Source of the DNA: Sporomusaceae bacterium UBA7701
Lineage (GTDB): Bacteria > Bacillota > Negativicutes > Sporomusales > UBA7701
DNA length: 64,000 nt
Assembly: GCA_002482545.1 (NCBI GenBank)
Contig: DLGF01000014.1
Span: forward strand, 445,172-509,171
Direction: 5' to 3'
Shown: positions 15,801 to 22,549 of the stretch, one piece after another
Layout of the letters: each line of letters begins with the position of its first letter
Numbering within the stretch: position 1 is the stretch's first letter
Position numbers and translations under genes: made by a program
The notes under the pieces: generated by a model
The model's database searches: none
The model's input: the letters and a program-made list of their open reading frames with translations, nothing else
What the model was told of the DNA's origin: nothing

Positions 15801-16012
15801 GTCACAAGAGGGTAGGTTACCTGGTCCTCTACCTCCTGCGGGCCGCGGCCCATCCAGTCAGCATAAACCAGAACCTGGTTTTCACTTAGGTCAGGAAACG
15901 CATCGATAGGCGTGTCCCTGACTACAAAAATACCCCAAAGTACGGTTAATACGGTAAAGGCAATAATAATTACCCGGTTTTTTAAAGAAAACTCAATGAG
16001 TTTATTTAGCAT
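12854..16012 (-). CDS. cusA: Cu(I)/Ag(I) efflux RND pump, CusA-type
   Basis: A 1052-residue heavy-metal RND transporter with 12 membrane segments and two large periplasmic loops. It exports Cu(I) or Ag(I) with proton influx. TM4 carries the proton-relay residues D401 and E408 (GVMTDAAIVMVEN). The three methionines that bind copper in E. coli CusA (M573, M623, M672) align with M560 (LVMPTM), M610 (INMIET) and M660 (LSMLTTG), which argues for Cu/Ag over Zn/Co. A Gly/Ala/Met-rich insertion occupies about residues 780-806. It follows the adaptor gene by 12 nt. Confidence 0.92.
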   Translation of the reverse strand: MLNKLIEFSLKNRVIIIAFTVLTVLWGIFVVRDTPIDAFPDLSENQVLVYADWMGRGPQEVEDQVTYPLVTALRGLPQVKDVRAASSFGFSMVTVIFEDGVDTYFARQVVNEKVQQAIPRLPRGVQPALGPASTPMGQVFMYTIESDRHNLAELRTIQDFLIKPQLSSVPGVAEVASIGGYVLQYQVNLDPDLLKAYRVSVGQVFSAIGANNANIGAKVVEQNGQEYVIRGLGLIQSTDDIANVVITQNNNVPVYVKNVARVTLGPDFRRGVLTKSGQEAAGGIVIQRMGENTLDVIDQAKAKIAEIQPTLPKGMKIVPFYDQTDLVKKAVNTLNRALVEEFILVSLIVFLFLGNFKSSMIVTSAIPIGILIALIWMKEIHLSANLMSLGGIAIGIGVMTDAAIVMVENVYRHLAENGGRRKILDVTLEAAKEVAVPIFFSITIIIVTFLPVFTMTGTEGKMYTPMAWTKTFAMTGSLILAFTLVPVLCTLLLKGKIREEDTWVVKKLHQLYVPILKKAIVYRKSTIMVAIVIMIAGFALLPFIGTEFMPALDEGTFLVMPTMLPSVSLTEATEAAKKMDQLIMEIPEVDMSVGKVGRAESAMDPAPINMIETIVTLKPKDQWRPGMTKETIEHEMATKLSALPGLNQAYTQPIAGRLSMLTTGVRTELGLKIYGDDLQVLQQKAFEIEKVLATVPGVGDLLAERVFGAPYLEVEVDRDKVARYGLNINDVEDAIELTIGGRSATTTIEGRKRFDVLVRYNRDNRESIDAMKNILIPVTGGSAKAVSDGMSGMGGGSPAAAAPTGANIPLGEVAQFRVVDGPSMISSENGTYRVIVQLNTRGRDVVSFVDEASRLIKDKVELPPGYSIQWTGQYENQQRAKSRLAVVVPLAILLTFFLLYMTFNSGKDALLILLNVPFSLIGGIVAIWASGMYLTVAAAVGFIALFGIAVQNGVIMVTYINRLREEKPLEEAIVEGAITRLRPVMITALVASIGLFPLIFASGTGAEVQRPMATVVVGGLVTSTILTLVVLPSIYYVWNERRERKQAQNKSA

Positions 16013-16024
16013 CAGCTATCCCTC

Positions 16025-17302
16025 CTAGTGGCCGGTATGACCGGAATGGTCACCAGTTGGGGCGGACGATTGAGGCATGGAGTCAGTAGATTCTGACGGC
16101 GTTGCCTGCGGTGCCGCAGCGGGTGCTGTGCTGCCGCCGTGGCCGGCGTGGCCGCCGAAGCTGCCGAGCTGGGTCTGCGAATCAATGAGGAAGGTTGCCG
16201 CAGTTACGACTACATCACCGGGCTGCAGACCGGACAATACTTGAATATACCCATCCGCTTCCTGGCCGGTAGTAATATCGCGTTTTACAAAGGTATCTTC
16301 AGCTTGAGCCACGTAAACCACTTTTCGGGTGCCGGTGTCAAGAAGGCTGGAAACCGGGATTACGAGGCTTTCGTCCAGAGGCACCTTTATTCCGGCATTG
16401 ACGAACATGTTGGGCTTCAGCTTGCCTTTGGGGTTCGCCATCTCAACCCGGATTTTCACCGTCCGGGTCGCATCATCCAACACTGGATTAATGAAGGTAA
16501 CAACACCTTCGAACGCTTCTCCAGGATAGGCATTGTTGGTGACTTGTACTTGCTGTCCAGCCTGTACTCCGGCTAGATCCTTCTCGTAGATGTCGGCGTA
16601 CATCCAGACGGTGGAGAGGTTCGACAGGGTATATAACTTATCCCCGGGCATGATATATGCCCCCGGCAGCACCGATTTCTCCATTACCGTACCGCCAAAC
16701 TGAGCCCTGACGGTCATCAGGTCGTTCGCTTGGCGGGTATGCGACAGATGCTCTATATCTGCTTCAGCGATACCGAGTAGAATCAGCTTGCGCTTGGCCG
16801 CCTCGAGCAAGCGGTCGTTGAGCTGAACAATGTCGCGGCTGGCCCCGCGCAGTTTTTGGATGCTGTCAAGCGCCAAAAGATATTCTTCCTGAGCCGCTAT
16901 GTACGTCGGGCTGTACACGGCGGCAATCGGTTGACCGGGTGCGATATATTGCCCCTCAGCGGTAATGTATAGCTCATCGATCCGGCCTTCGACCCGGGAG
17001 GTGATGAAGGCTCGATTATTTTCATTCAACGCGACTTTGCCGGTAGTCTTAATTTCCTTCACGAGTTGCCGTTTGGCGGCCGTAGCAGTTTGCACTCCTG
17101 CAAGCTGCCTGGCTTTTGCATCCAGTTTGACCGTATCGGCCCCGGCCGCCGGAGCTCCGGCGGCGCCATGGCCCGCGTGTTCCGCTGCCGGGGTCGCCGC
17201 CTGCTTACTGGCATATTTGGAGTAACCCCAGCCACCGGCCGCCACCAAAGCAGCCGCAACACCGACTGCAATCCATTTCTTACCTTTTAACCGCTCTACC
17301 AT
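16025..17302 (-). CDS. cusB: RND efflux periplasmic adaptor, CusB-type
   Basis: A 425-residue membrane-fusion protein that bridges the RND pump and the outer-membrane channel. It has an N-terminal membrane anchor (residues 9-30), then AEHAGHGAAG. A barrel-sandwich half (ITSRVEGRIDELYITAEGQYI), a helical hairpin, the second lipoyl half (MTVRAQFGGTVMEKSVLPGA) and a beta-barrel follow in the usual order. Both ends are His-rich (GGHAGHGG, GDHSGHTGH), more than in most adaptors, and could hold metal for hand-over. It sits between tolC-like and cusA-like genes in one operon. Confidence 0.9.
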   Translation of the reverse strand: MVERLKGKKWIAVGVAAALVAAGGWGYSKYASKQAATPAAEHAGHGAAGAPAAGADTVKLDAKARQLAGVQTATAAKRQLVKEIKTTGKVALNENNRAFITSRVEGRIDELYITAEGQYIAPGQPIAAVYSPTYIAAQEEYLLALDSIQKLRGASRDIVQLNDRLLEAAKRKLILLGIAEADIEHLSHTRQANDLMTVRAQFGGTVMEKSVLPGAYIMPGDKLYTLSNLSTVWMYADIYEKDLAGVQAGQQVQVTNNAYPGEAFEGVVTFINPVLDDATRTVKIRVEMANPKGKLKPNMFVNAGIKVPLDESLVIPVSSLLDTGTRKVVYVAQAEDTFVKRDITTGQEADGYIQVLSGLQPGDVVVTAATFLIDSQTQLGSFGGHAGHGGSTAPAAAPQATPSESTDSMPQSSAPTGDHSGHTGH

Positions 17303-17331
17303 GCTGTCCTCTCCGATCTCAGTATTTTTTG

Positions 17332-18609
17332 CTATTGGCCGATGTTATTGAACAAAGGTTTTCCTACCGCCTTTTCAAGGCTGGCGGCGGCTTTCTCGTA
17401 GTCAATTTTGGCTTTGTAGTAGCCAAGTTTGGCATTTCTCATGGTTGTCAGCGAGTCCAGTACGGCCATAAAATCGGCTTTTCCGTTAGTATAGGCGACT
17501 ACTGCAGCTTGGTAGGATTGTTCCGCCTGAGGAACAATGGTGTTCTTAAACAGGTCGATCTGGCGCCACGCGGTCTGGGCTTCGGTCAACGCCATCTGGA
17601 CGTCAAGGCCCGTCATGTTAACCATGCTTGTAAGCGCGGCCTGGCTGGCTTCCAAGTTGGCGGTTGCGGTCTGAACCTCGGCTTTGTTTTTTCCCGACCA
17701 AATGGGCAACATCGCCATCAGTTCTACCTTCCAGGTATTGGATGTCATCTCGTCCTTAGAGTCCTTGTAGCCCAAACGAAGTTCAAAGTCGGGCAATGAC
17801 TGCTTTTTCGCCAGCGCGACCCCATTTTCAGCCATCGCGACCTGAGACTGCATCCCTTGAAGCGCCGGCTTAATATTCGTTGCTGTATTTTGAAGACCGG
17901 CGAGGTCGAAATTAGGTGGCGGCGCGTTGAACTCTTCCTTCACGGCCAGCTCCATGTCGGCGGAACGTCCCATGAGGGTGTTGAGTTTGGCTTTGGCTAC
18001 CGCTTCCATTGACGTCATCCCCAGAAGATCCGTGGTCATCTTCGAATACTCAGTTTGTGCCCGTAAGGTATCTTGCAATGGAACCATACCGGTCGAGTAG
18101 TTGACCTGAGCGATTTTGGAGAGTTGCCCCATCAATTGCTGGTTTTCTTTGCCGATTTCCAGGGCCTTGGCGGCATAGAGTAAATCGTAGTAGGCTTGCT
18201 TCGCTTCAACATAGGTCTGTATGCGCTTATCCTGATAGGTGCCTTGGGCCATGGCCGCATCATTTGCCGCCATTTTGCCCATGAGGCTGAGCTTGCCGGG
18301 ATACATAAACTCCTGAGATAGGGTGTACTCAGTCATCATGCCCTTTGTGGGATTCAATGTCCCAGTAGGAATGTCGTCTTTCATGATTCCGAATTTGGGG
18401 TTTGGCAATGCCTTGGCAATCGGAACCCGGTATGTTTTTTCCTCCCACCGTTTTTGGGATTCGATCACCGTTGGGTTGTTGTTGACGGCGGCGTTGATAA
18501 CTTCGTTCAACGTGAGCGACTCCGCTGCGAAGACCGGAGTCGCGATGCTTACCAGTAAAACAAGCGCCGCAACGGAGCTGGCCAACAGACGGCTTTGGGG
18601 CGAATGCAA
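17332..18609 (-). CDS. TolC-family outer-membrane efflux channel (CusC-type)
   Basis: About 425 residues with a signal peptide (VAALVLLVSIATPVFAAES) and two TolC/OEP repeats of long coiled helices. It forms the exit duct through an outer membrane, direct evidence for a diderm cell. The start is the TTG at 18609, which follows GGAGGAGG by 7 nt. An ATG nine codons upstream would make the ribosome site part of the protein and is rejected. It is the first large gene of the Cus-type operon, after two very small membrane-protein genes. Confidence 0.9.
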   Translation of the reverse strand: MHSPQSRLLASSVAALVLLVSIATPVFAAESLTLNEVINAAVNNNPTVIESQKRWEEKTYRVPIAKALPNPKFGIMKDDIPTGTLNPTKGMMTEYTLSQEFMYPGKLSLMGKMAANDAAMAQGTYQDKRIQTYVEAKQAYYDLLYAAKALEIGKENQQLMGQLSKIAQVNYSTGMVPLQDTLRAQTEYSKMTTDLLGMTSMEAVAKAKLNTLMGRSADMELAVKEEFNAPPPNFDLAGLQNTATNIKPALQGMQSQVAMAENGVALAKKQSLPDFELRLGYKDSKDEMTSNTWKVELMAMLPIWSGKNKAEVQTATANLEASQAALTSMVNMTGLDVQMALTEAQTAWRQIDLFKNTIVPQAEQSYQAAVVAYTNGKADFMAVLDSLTTMRNAKLGYYKAKIDYEKAAASLEKAVGKPLFNNIGQ

Positions 18610-18767
18610 AATAATTCCTCCTCCAAATTGGGGCATTTATTCATCGGCTACTGCCGGATTTGACCAATATAGAAGACTAGATTATTCCTTGTTGGCATCT
18701 TCTTCACTTGGCTTGTTGTTATATCGAATCGCAGGGCACCTGTGGTGTAATGTTGGCAGTGATAATT

Positions 18768-18854
18768 CTATTTTTCAGAAATTTGAGTTCTAATGATGCG
18801 GCCGACAACCAAAAACAAAAAGCATGTATTTAGTACTAATAGCGCCGTCAGCAT
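18768..18854 (-). CDS. 28-residue single-pass membrane protein
   Basis: A peptide starting MLTALLVLNTCFLFLVVGRI: one hydrophobic span, then a basic/polar tail (RTQISEK). The ribosome site GGTGA, with AAAC before the ATG, is strong. It starts 17 nt after the stop of the preceding 50-codon gene and is probably coupled to it. Length and pairing suggest a small accessory or regulatory membrane peptide of the efflux operon. No known family is recognised. It is too short for ordinary gene finders. Confidence 0.55.
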   Translation of the reverse strand: MLTALLVLNTCFLFLVVGRIIRTQISEK

Positions 18855-18871
18855 GTTTTCACCCCCCAGCC

Positions 18872-19024
18872 TTACGCTTGGGGACCATGCATGACGTACA
18901 CCATTGCCAGAAAAAGCATTGTCCAAGCAGTCAGCTTCAGAAGCCCAACGATCCGCGTCTGGAGTGGCGTAAACCCCTCCGGGTTTGAAGTGGGTTCGTT
19001 TAATGATTTATCATCCTGTTGCAT
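18872..19024 (-). CDS. 50-residue single-pass membrane protein
   Basis: Starts MQQDDKSLNEPTSNPEGFTP, a polar N-terminal half, followed by one membrane span (LLKLTAWTMLFLAMVYVM) and a short tail. A GGGGGAG site lies just before the ATG. It is the first reading frame downstream of the ATGAA repeats and so probably the first gene of the Cus-type operon. Three or four Met residues lie in or beside the span. No known family is recognised; a role as a small subunit or modulator of the pump is a guess from position. Confidence 0.6.
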   Translation of the reverse strand: MQQDDKSLNEPTSNPEGFTPLQTRIVGLLKLTAWTMLFLAMVYVMHGPQA

Positions 19025-19092
19025 GCTGCTCCCCCTTTATCTTTGACGCCTTTTCAACCGGCTTAAGCTAGTTTATATATTACCGGGCGAAT

Positions 19093-19119
19093 ATGAAGAA
19101 CTAATGAATAAATCCCGAA
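19093..19119. promoter_or_regulatory. ATGAA direct repeats upstream of the efflux operon
   Basis: ATGAA at 19093 and 19104, then CCGAA at 19115, an 11-bp period identical to the repeats before the response regulator gene. They lie about 70-95 nt upstream of the first small gene. The shared motif suggests direct control by the neighbouring OmpR-type regulator. Confidence 0.5.
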
Positions 19120-19145
19120 GAAATTGTGTTTTATATCTGGGCAAT

Positions 19146-19173
19146 AAAAAAAGCAGCTCTTTTTTTGGCTGCT
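19146..19173 (-). terminator. Orphan minus-strand terminator
   Basis: AGCAGC (19152-19157) pairs with GCTGCT (19168-19173); on the minus strand the stem is followed by seven T. No protein gene ends at it, and it lies upstream of the efflux operon promoter, so it may end a small RNA or a leader. Confidence 0.5.
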
Positions 19174-19591
19174 GCTCAGAGTACATACTTTTCTTTTTTC
19201 GACTTAACCGGTAAATCATTCTTCCCGAATTAGGACTACTTACATAAGATCTCTTTAGTCTACATGAGTATGACAACATAAATTTTACTGCCTATTACCG
19301 ATTTTTGTTGACAGGAAAACGCTCCTTCCCGGTATCCGGACCAAGTTCATTCTGAGCTTATCATAAGCTTCCAACCTTCGTAGAACGGTCTTGTAGAGAG
19401 TCGTTCCACTTTTCTTCGGGCCAGAATTCATAAATCCATGAATAAAAAAACTGCCTTTCGTCTCTCAATTAGGCCATTGGCAGCTCTTCAAAATATCCAC
19501 ACAATTTCTTCGGCAAAACTACAGAATGCCTTTATAGGAAATACACATTTTATGGCTATACTGAGAGCAAACATACAAAGGAGGAACAATC

Positions 19592-19822
19592 ATGAAGAAA
19601 ATGTTGCGGATTTTGGGTACTGCGCTAGCGATTACCGCTCTTGCGGCGCCGGTTGCTTTTGCTGGGCGAGACAATGAGTCGTACGGTCCCCGCTACCCGT
19701 CAATTATTTCCAAGGCCCAATCCCAAGCTGAGATGGCAGCTGCTGAAACTGCCCGAATGAAGAATCACCTGGATAATGTAGTAAGGGAAATCTTGAACAC
19801 CAGAATCGGAAACACTCACTAA
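19592..19822 (+). CDS. Small secreted protein, function unknown
   Basis: A 76-residue product with a clear signal peptide (LGTALAITALAAPVAFAG). The mature part of about 50 residues begins RDNESYGPRYPS and continues as a charged helix (AQSQAEMAAAETARMKNHLDN). A strong AAAGGAGG site precedes the ATG. It is one of the few plus-strand genes and stands alone between the efflux operon and the glmS region, with its own terminator. No known domain is recognised. Confidence 0.75.
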   Translation: MKKMLRILGTALAITALAAPVAFAGRDNESYGPRYPSIISKAQSQAEMAAAETARMKNHLDNVVREILNTRIGNTH

Positions 19823-19890
19823 TCATCCAGGACTCTAGTCAGCCAATATGTCCATGGATCAGTGATAATCAATTCCTGCTGCAAGAAAAG

Positions 19891-19928
19891 GACCGATTGG
19901 CAGATCTCCTCGCCAATCGGTCTTTTTC
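19891..19928. terminator. Bidirectional terminator
   Basis: GACCGATTGGC (19891-19901) pairs perfectly with GCCAATCGGTC (19912-19922), followed by TTTTTCTT on the plus strand; on the minus strand CTTTTCTTGC follows. It ends the small secreted protein gene from one side and lay at the end of the now broken methyltransferase gene from the other. Confidence 0.85.
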
Positions 19929-19931
19929 TTG

Positions 19932-20049
19932 TCATGGACTGGCCAAAATTGACTTTACAATCGCCGGAGAGATTTTCGACTTTGTCAATATGAATGCCGG
20001 CCTCCATAACGTTCTGAACAGTACGGCGGTTTATATTGGAGCCGATCAT
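19932..20049 (-). pseudogene. C-terminal remnant of a UbiE-like SAM methyltransferase
   Basis: Reading from 20049 gives MIGSNINRRTVQNVMEAGIH, then IDKVENLSGD, which is the C-terminal strand-helix-strand of class I UbiE/MenG-like methyltransferases. The frame then breaks; shifting it gives IVKSILASP and a stop at 19932-19934, the expected family ending. This fits a 2-nt loss after the GAT codon. The N-terminal three-quarters, including the SAM-binding GxGxG, is absent. A purine-rich GGGGGAGAGG sits before the ATG by chance or as a relic. Confidence 0.55.
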
Positions 20050-20121
20050 ATACCTCTCCCCCCTCAATCACTTGATATGTTAGACTGGTTTAGCTCTAAA
20101 ACAGCCTTTTTATAAACAGCG

Positions 20122-20152
20122 GAAGAAGGATAGACTATGTCTATCCTTCTTC
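20122..20152. terminator. Perfect 14-bp inverted repeat downstream of glmS
   Basis: GAAGAAGGATAGAC (20122-20135) pairs with GTCTATCCTTCTTC (20139-20152) around a 3-nt loop. There is no T run on either side. It lies 140 nt past the glmS stop and may be an mRNA 3'-end structure. The rest of 20050-20291 is AT-rich without a gene. Confidence 0.5.
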
Positions 20153-20291
20153 GTAAGTCGAGTATTCTCGATACAAGCCGACACCAATCGCCCTAATTGG
20201 GTCCAATTGTCATTTGAATAATATTCACAGTAATTTAACACTGTTTACTTTATTTTTTAACTCTACAACCGGTGCAAAGAGATCCCGTCCG

Positions 20292-22121
20292 TTACTCCAC
20301 GGTTACGCTCTTGGCGAGGTTGCGGGGCTTGTCGACGTCGGCGCCCCGGGTGATGGCCGCATAATAGGCCAAGAGTTGCAGCGGGATGACGGTGAGGACC
20401 GGTGAAAGGAATTTATCGGTGGCCGGGATGAGGATGGTATGGTCGACATATTTGGCGATCGCGTCGTCGCCTTTCATCGCCACGCCGATGACCACGGCGT
20501 CCCGGGCTTTTACCTCCTTGATGTTGCTGAGTATTTTCTCGTAGACGTCGCGCTGGGTAGCCAGGGCGATGACCGGCACGCCTTCGATGATGAGCGCCAG
20601 GGTGCCGTGTTTGAGCTCGCCGGCGGCGTAGGCTTCAGCGTGGATATAGGAGATTTCCTTAAGCTTGAGGGAGCCCTCCAGGGCCACGGCATAGTCGAGA
20701 GCCCTGCCGATGAAGAAGACGTCTTCGCAGAAACCGTACTGCTGGGCAAAGGCTTTAATCGGCTGAACGTCTTCCAGGAGCTCGTGGGCCTGGCCGGGAA
20801 GCTCCTTCATGCCGTGAATGAGTTCCTTCAGCCGGTCGGGATTGATCGCCCCCTTCAGGCCGGCGAGATACAAGGAGAGCAGCAGCAGCGCGACCAGTTG
20901 GGTCGTATAGGCTTTGGTCGAGGCCACGGCGATTTCCGGGCCGGCCCAGGTATAGACGACCTGGTCGGCTTCCCGGGCGATGGAAGAGCCTACGACGTTG
21001 GTGATGGCCAGTGTCCGCGCTCCCAGCCGCTTGGCTTCTTTGAGGGCGGCCAGGGTGTCGAGGGTTTCGCCGGACTGGCTGATGACAATGGCCAGGGTGT
21101 TTTCGTCCACCAGCGGCGAACGGTACCGGAATTCCGAGGCCACGTCGACTTCCACCGGGATGCGGGCCAGCTGCTCGATATAGTATTTGCCGACCATGCC
21201 GGCATGATAAGCGGTTCCGCAGGCGACAACGACGATTTTGTGAATGGCGGCGACATCGTCTTCGGTCCATTTCAGTTCGTCAAAGAGCACGGCGCTGTCG
21301 TCCTTGGCCAGGCGGCCGGTCATGGTTTCCCGGATGGCCTTGGGCTGCTCGTAGATCTCTTTGATCATGAAGTGCTCGTAGCCGCCCTTCTCGGCCGCTT
21401 CGGCGTCCCAATGGACTTCGAACACTTTTTTGTTTACGGGAACGCCCTGGCGGTTCATGACCCAGACCGAATCTCTGGTGAGGACGGCCATTTCGCCGTC
21501 GCTCAGGATATAGGTTTTGCGGGTCCGGCTGATGATGGCCGGAATGTCGGAGGCGATGTAGTTTTCGCCTTCACCGAGGCCGATAACCAGCGGATTGTCC
21601 TGCTTGCTGCAGATGATCTTATCGGGTTCGTGCTCCGTCAGGAAAACGAGGGCATAAGACCCTTCGATCTCCGACAGCACTCTTTTTACAGCTTCTTCAA
21701 AGTTGCCCTGGTAGTATTCTTCGACCAAATGGGCCACAACTTCGGTGTCGGTCTCGGATTTGAACACATGCCCCTTGGCTATGAGCTTTTCTTTCAGGTG
21801 CAGGTAGTTCTCGATAATGCCGTTGTGCACAACGACAAATTTGCCTGTGCAGTCGGTGTGGGGGTGGGAGTTGGCGTCGGACGGGCGGCCGTGGGTCGCC
21901 CAGCGGGTATGGCCGATGCCGACCTGGCCGGCCACGGGGTGTTGTTCGACTTTTTTCTCCAGAATGCTCAGGCGGCCGACGCTCTTGTCGACGTTGATCT
22001 TTTCGCCGTCGAAGACCGCGATGCCGGCGGAGTCATAACCACGGTACTCCAGCTTTTTCAGGCCTTCGATGAGAAACGGGGTGGCTTGCTTGGGGCCGAT
22101 ATATCCTACAATACCACACAT
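20292..22121 (-). CDS. glmS: Glutamine-fructose-6-phosphate aminotransferase
   Basis: A 609-residue enzyme making glucosamine-6-phosphate from fructose-6-phosphate and glutamine, the first step to UDP-GlcNAc. The start is the ATG giving MCGIVGYIG, because Cys2 becomes the N-terminal nucleophile of the glutaminase domain; GGGAGGA precedes it. Residues about 1-240 are the glutaminase (GHTRWATHG, NGIIEN). Two SIS sugar-isomerase domains follow (ISQSGETLDTLAAL), with the usual end KSVTVE. The open frame continues 60 codons further upstream through the ribozyme but that part is not coding. The gene is controlled by the glmS ribozyme in its leader. Confidence 0.97.
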   Translation of the reverse strand: MCGIVGYIGPKQATPFLIEGLKKLEYRGYDSAGIAVFDGEKINVDKSVGRLSILEKKVEQHPVAGQVGIGHTRWATHGRPSDANSHPHTDCTGKFVVVHNGIIENYLHLKEKLIAKGHVFKSETDTEVVAHLVEEYYQGNFEEAVKRVLSEIEGSYALVFLTEHEPDKIICSKQDNPLVIGLGEGENYIASDIPAIISRTRKTYILSDGEMAVLTRDSVWVMNRQGVPVNKKVFEVHWDAEAAEKGGYEHFMIKEIYEQPKAIRETMTGRLAKDDSAVLFDELKWTEDDVAAIHKIVVVACGTAYHAGMVGKYYIEQLARIPVEVDVASEFRYRSPLVDENTLAIVISQSGETLDTLAALKEAKRLGARTLAITNVVGSSIAREADQVVYTWAGPEIAVASTKAYTTQLVALLLLSLYLAGLKGAINPDRLKELIHGMKELPGQAHELLEDVQPIKAFAQQYGFCEDVFFIGRALDYAVALEGSLKLKEISYIHAEAYAAGELKHGTLALIIEGVPVIALATQRDVYEKILSNIKEVKARDAVVIGVAMKGDDAIAKYVDHTILIPATDKFLSPVLTVIPLQLLAYYAAITRGADVDKPRNLAKSVTVE

Positions 22122-22206
22122 ACGGTGTATTCCTCCCATATTTAACGAATATTCATCAATTACTCGCGCGAAAACGACGCGCATGGAATTGGTCCAATGT
22201 GAATTC

Positions 22207-22369
22207 CACGCCCGCCTCAGGAACTGCCACAGCCGTTTTGTCCCACAGGTCGCCCCATGGTTTTGTCGGCTGCTTACGACCGCAGTCAGGCCGAGAGGCA
22301 TCCGCTGACCTTTTCGATAAACCTCTCCCTCGTCTGCTTGCCGGGTCTACTCCGGCAAGCGCCAGCGCT
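22207..22369 (-). ncRNA. glmS ribozyme: glmS ribozyme-riboswitch
   Basis: The minus strand carries the glmS catalytic core: AGCGCTGG at the cleavage site, a P2 stem GCTTGCCGG/CCGGCAAGC, then GACGAGGG, GGTTTATCGA, GCGGATGCCTC, and the P3-P4 part with GACAAAACCATGGGGCGACC. Self-cleavage is expected between 22369 (A) and 22368 (G1), activated by glucosamine-6-phosphate, which leads to mRNA decay. G1 is followed by CGCT instead of the common CGCC. It ends about 85 nt before the glmS start codon. Confidence 0.93.
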
Positions 22370-22465
22370 ATGGATCGACTTCATCCGTTTTGCCGTTCAC
22401 CTCCTTTTCCAGGAAAAAGCCATCTTCACCTCCTGTTGTTTCCCGGACGGGACATTGTTATACAT

Positions 22466-22499
22466 ATGCAAAGGAGCACCCATTAGTGCTCCTTTGCAT
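22466..22499 (-). terminator. Hairpin between glmM and glmS
   Basis: ATGCAAAGGAGCAC (22466-22479) pairs with GTGCTCCTTTGCAT (22486-22499), a perfect 14-bp stem, about 50 nt past the glmM stop. No T run follows on the minus strand. It may partly stop glmM transcripts or protect their 3' end. Between it and the ribozyme there is only a tiny ORF (MAFSWKRR) with a good ribosome site. Confidence 0.55.
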
Positions 22500-22549
22500 C
22501 TATACCTATTGTAATATAAGAATGCGCTAAGGTCAACAAAAGTCTGCAG

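Larger units (their letters stand above)
19025..19591. other. Promoter region of the efflux operon and AT-rich gap
   Basis: The proximal part (19025-19125) holds a likely TATAAA -10 on the minus strand and two perfect plus one degenerate 11-bp-spaced repeats. A minus-strand terminator-like hairpin lies at 19146-19173, with no gene seen upstream of it, so a small transcript is possible. The rest up to the small secreted protein gene shows no reading frame with a good start; its own promoter was not identified with confidence. Confidence 0.45.

Noticed and set aside
19073..19279. 68-codon minus-strand frame before the efflux operon
   Set aside because: It overlaps a terminator, the ATGAA repeats and the likely promoter, and its Lys/Ser/Arg-rich product looks random.
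19438..19677. 79-codon plus-strand frame overlapping the small secreted protein
   Set aside because: The frame starting at 19592 has a strong ribosome site and a clear signal peptide; this one has neither.
20122..20152. Inverted repeat as an insertion-sequence end
   Set aside because: It is a single compact hairpin without a transposase gene, target duplication or second copy.
20439..22145. A 568-codon open frame on the plus strand
   Set aside because: It is exactly antisense to glmS. GC-rich codon use on the minus strand opens this frame; it has no ribosome site and is not like any protein family.
22122..22301. N-terminal extension of GlmS by 60 codons
   Set aside because: Mature GlmS must begin with Cys after Met, and the extension runs into the glmS ribozyme. 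The ATG at 22121 has a good ribosome site.
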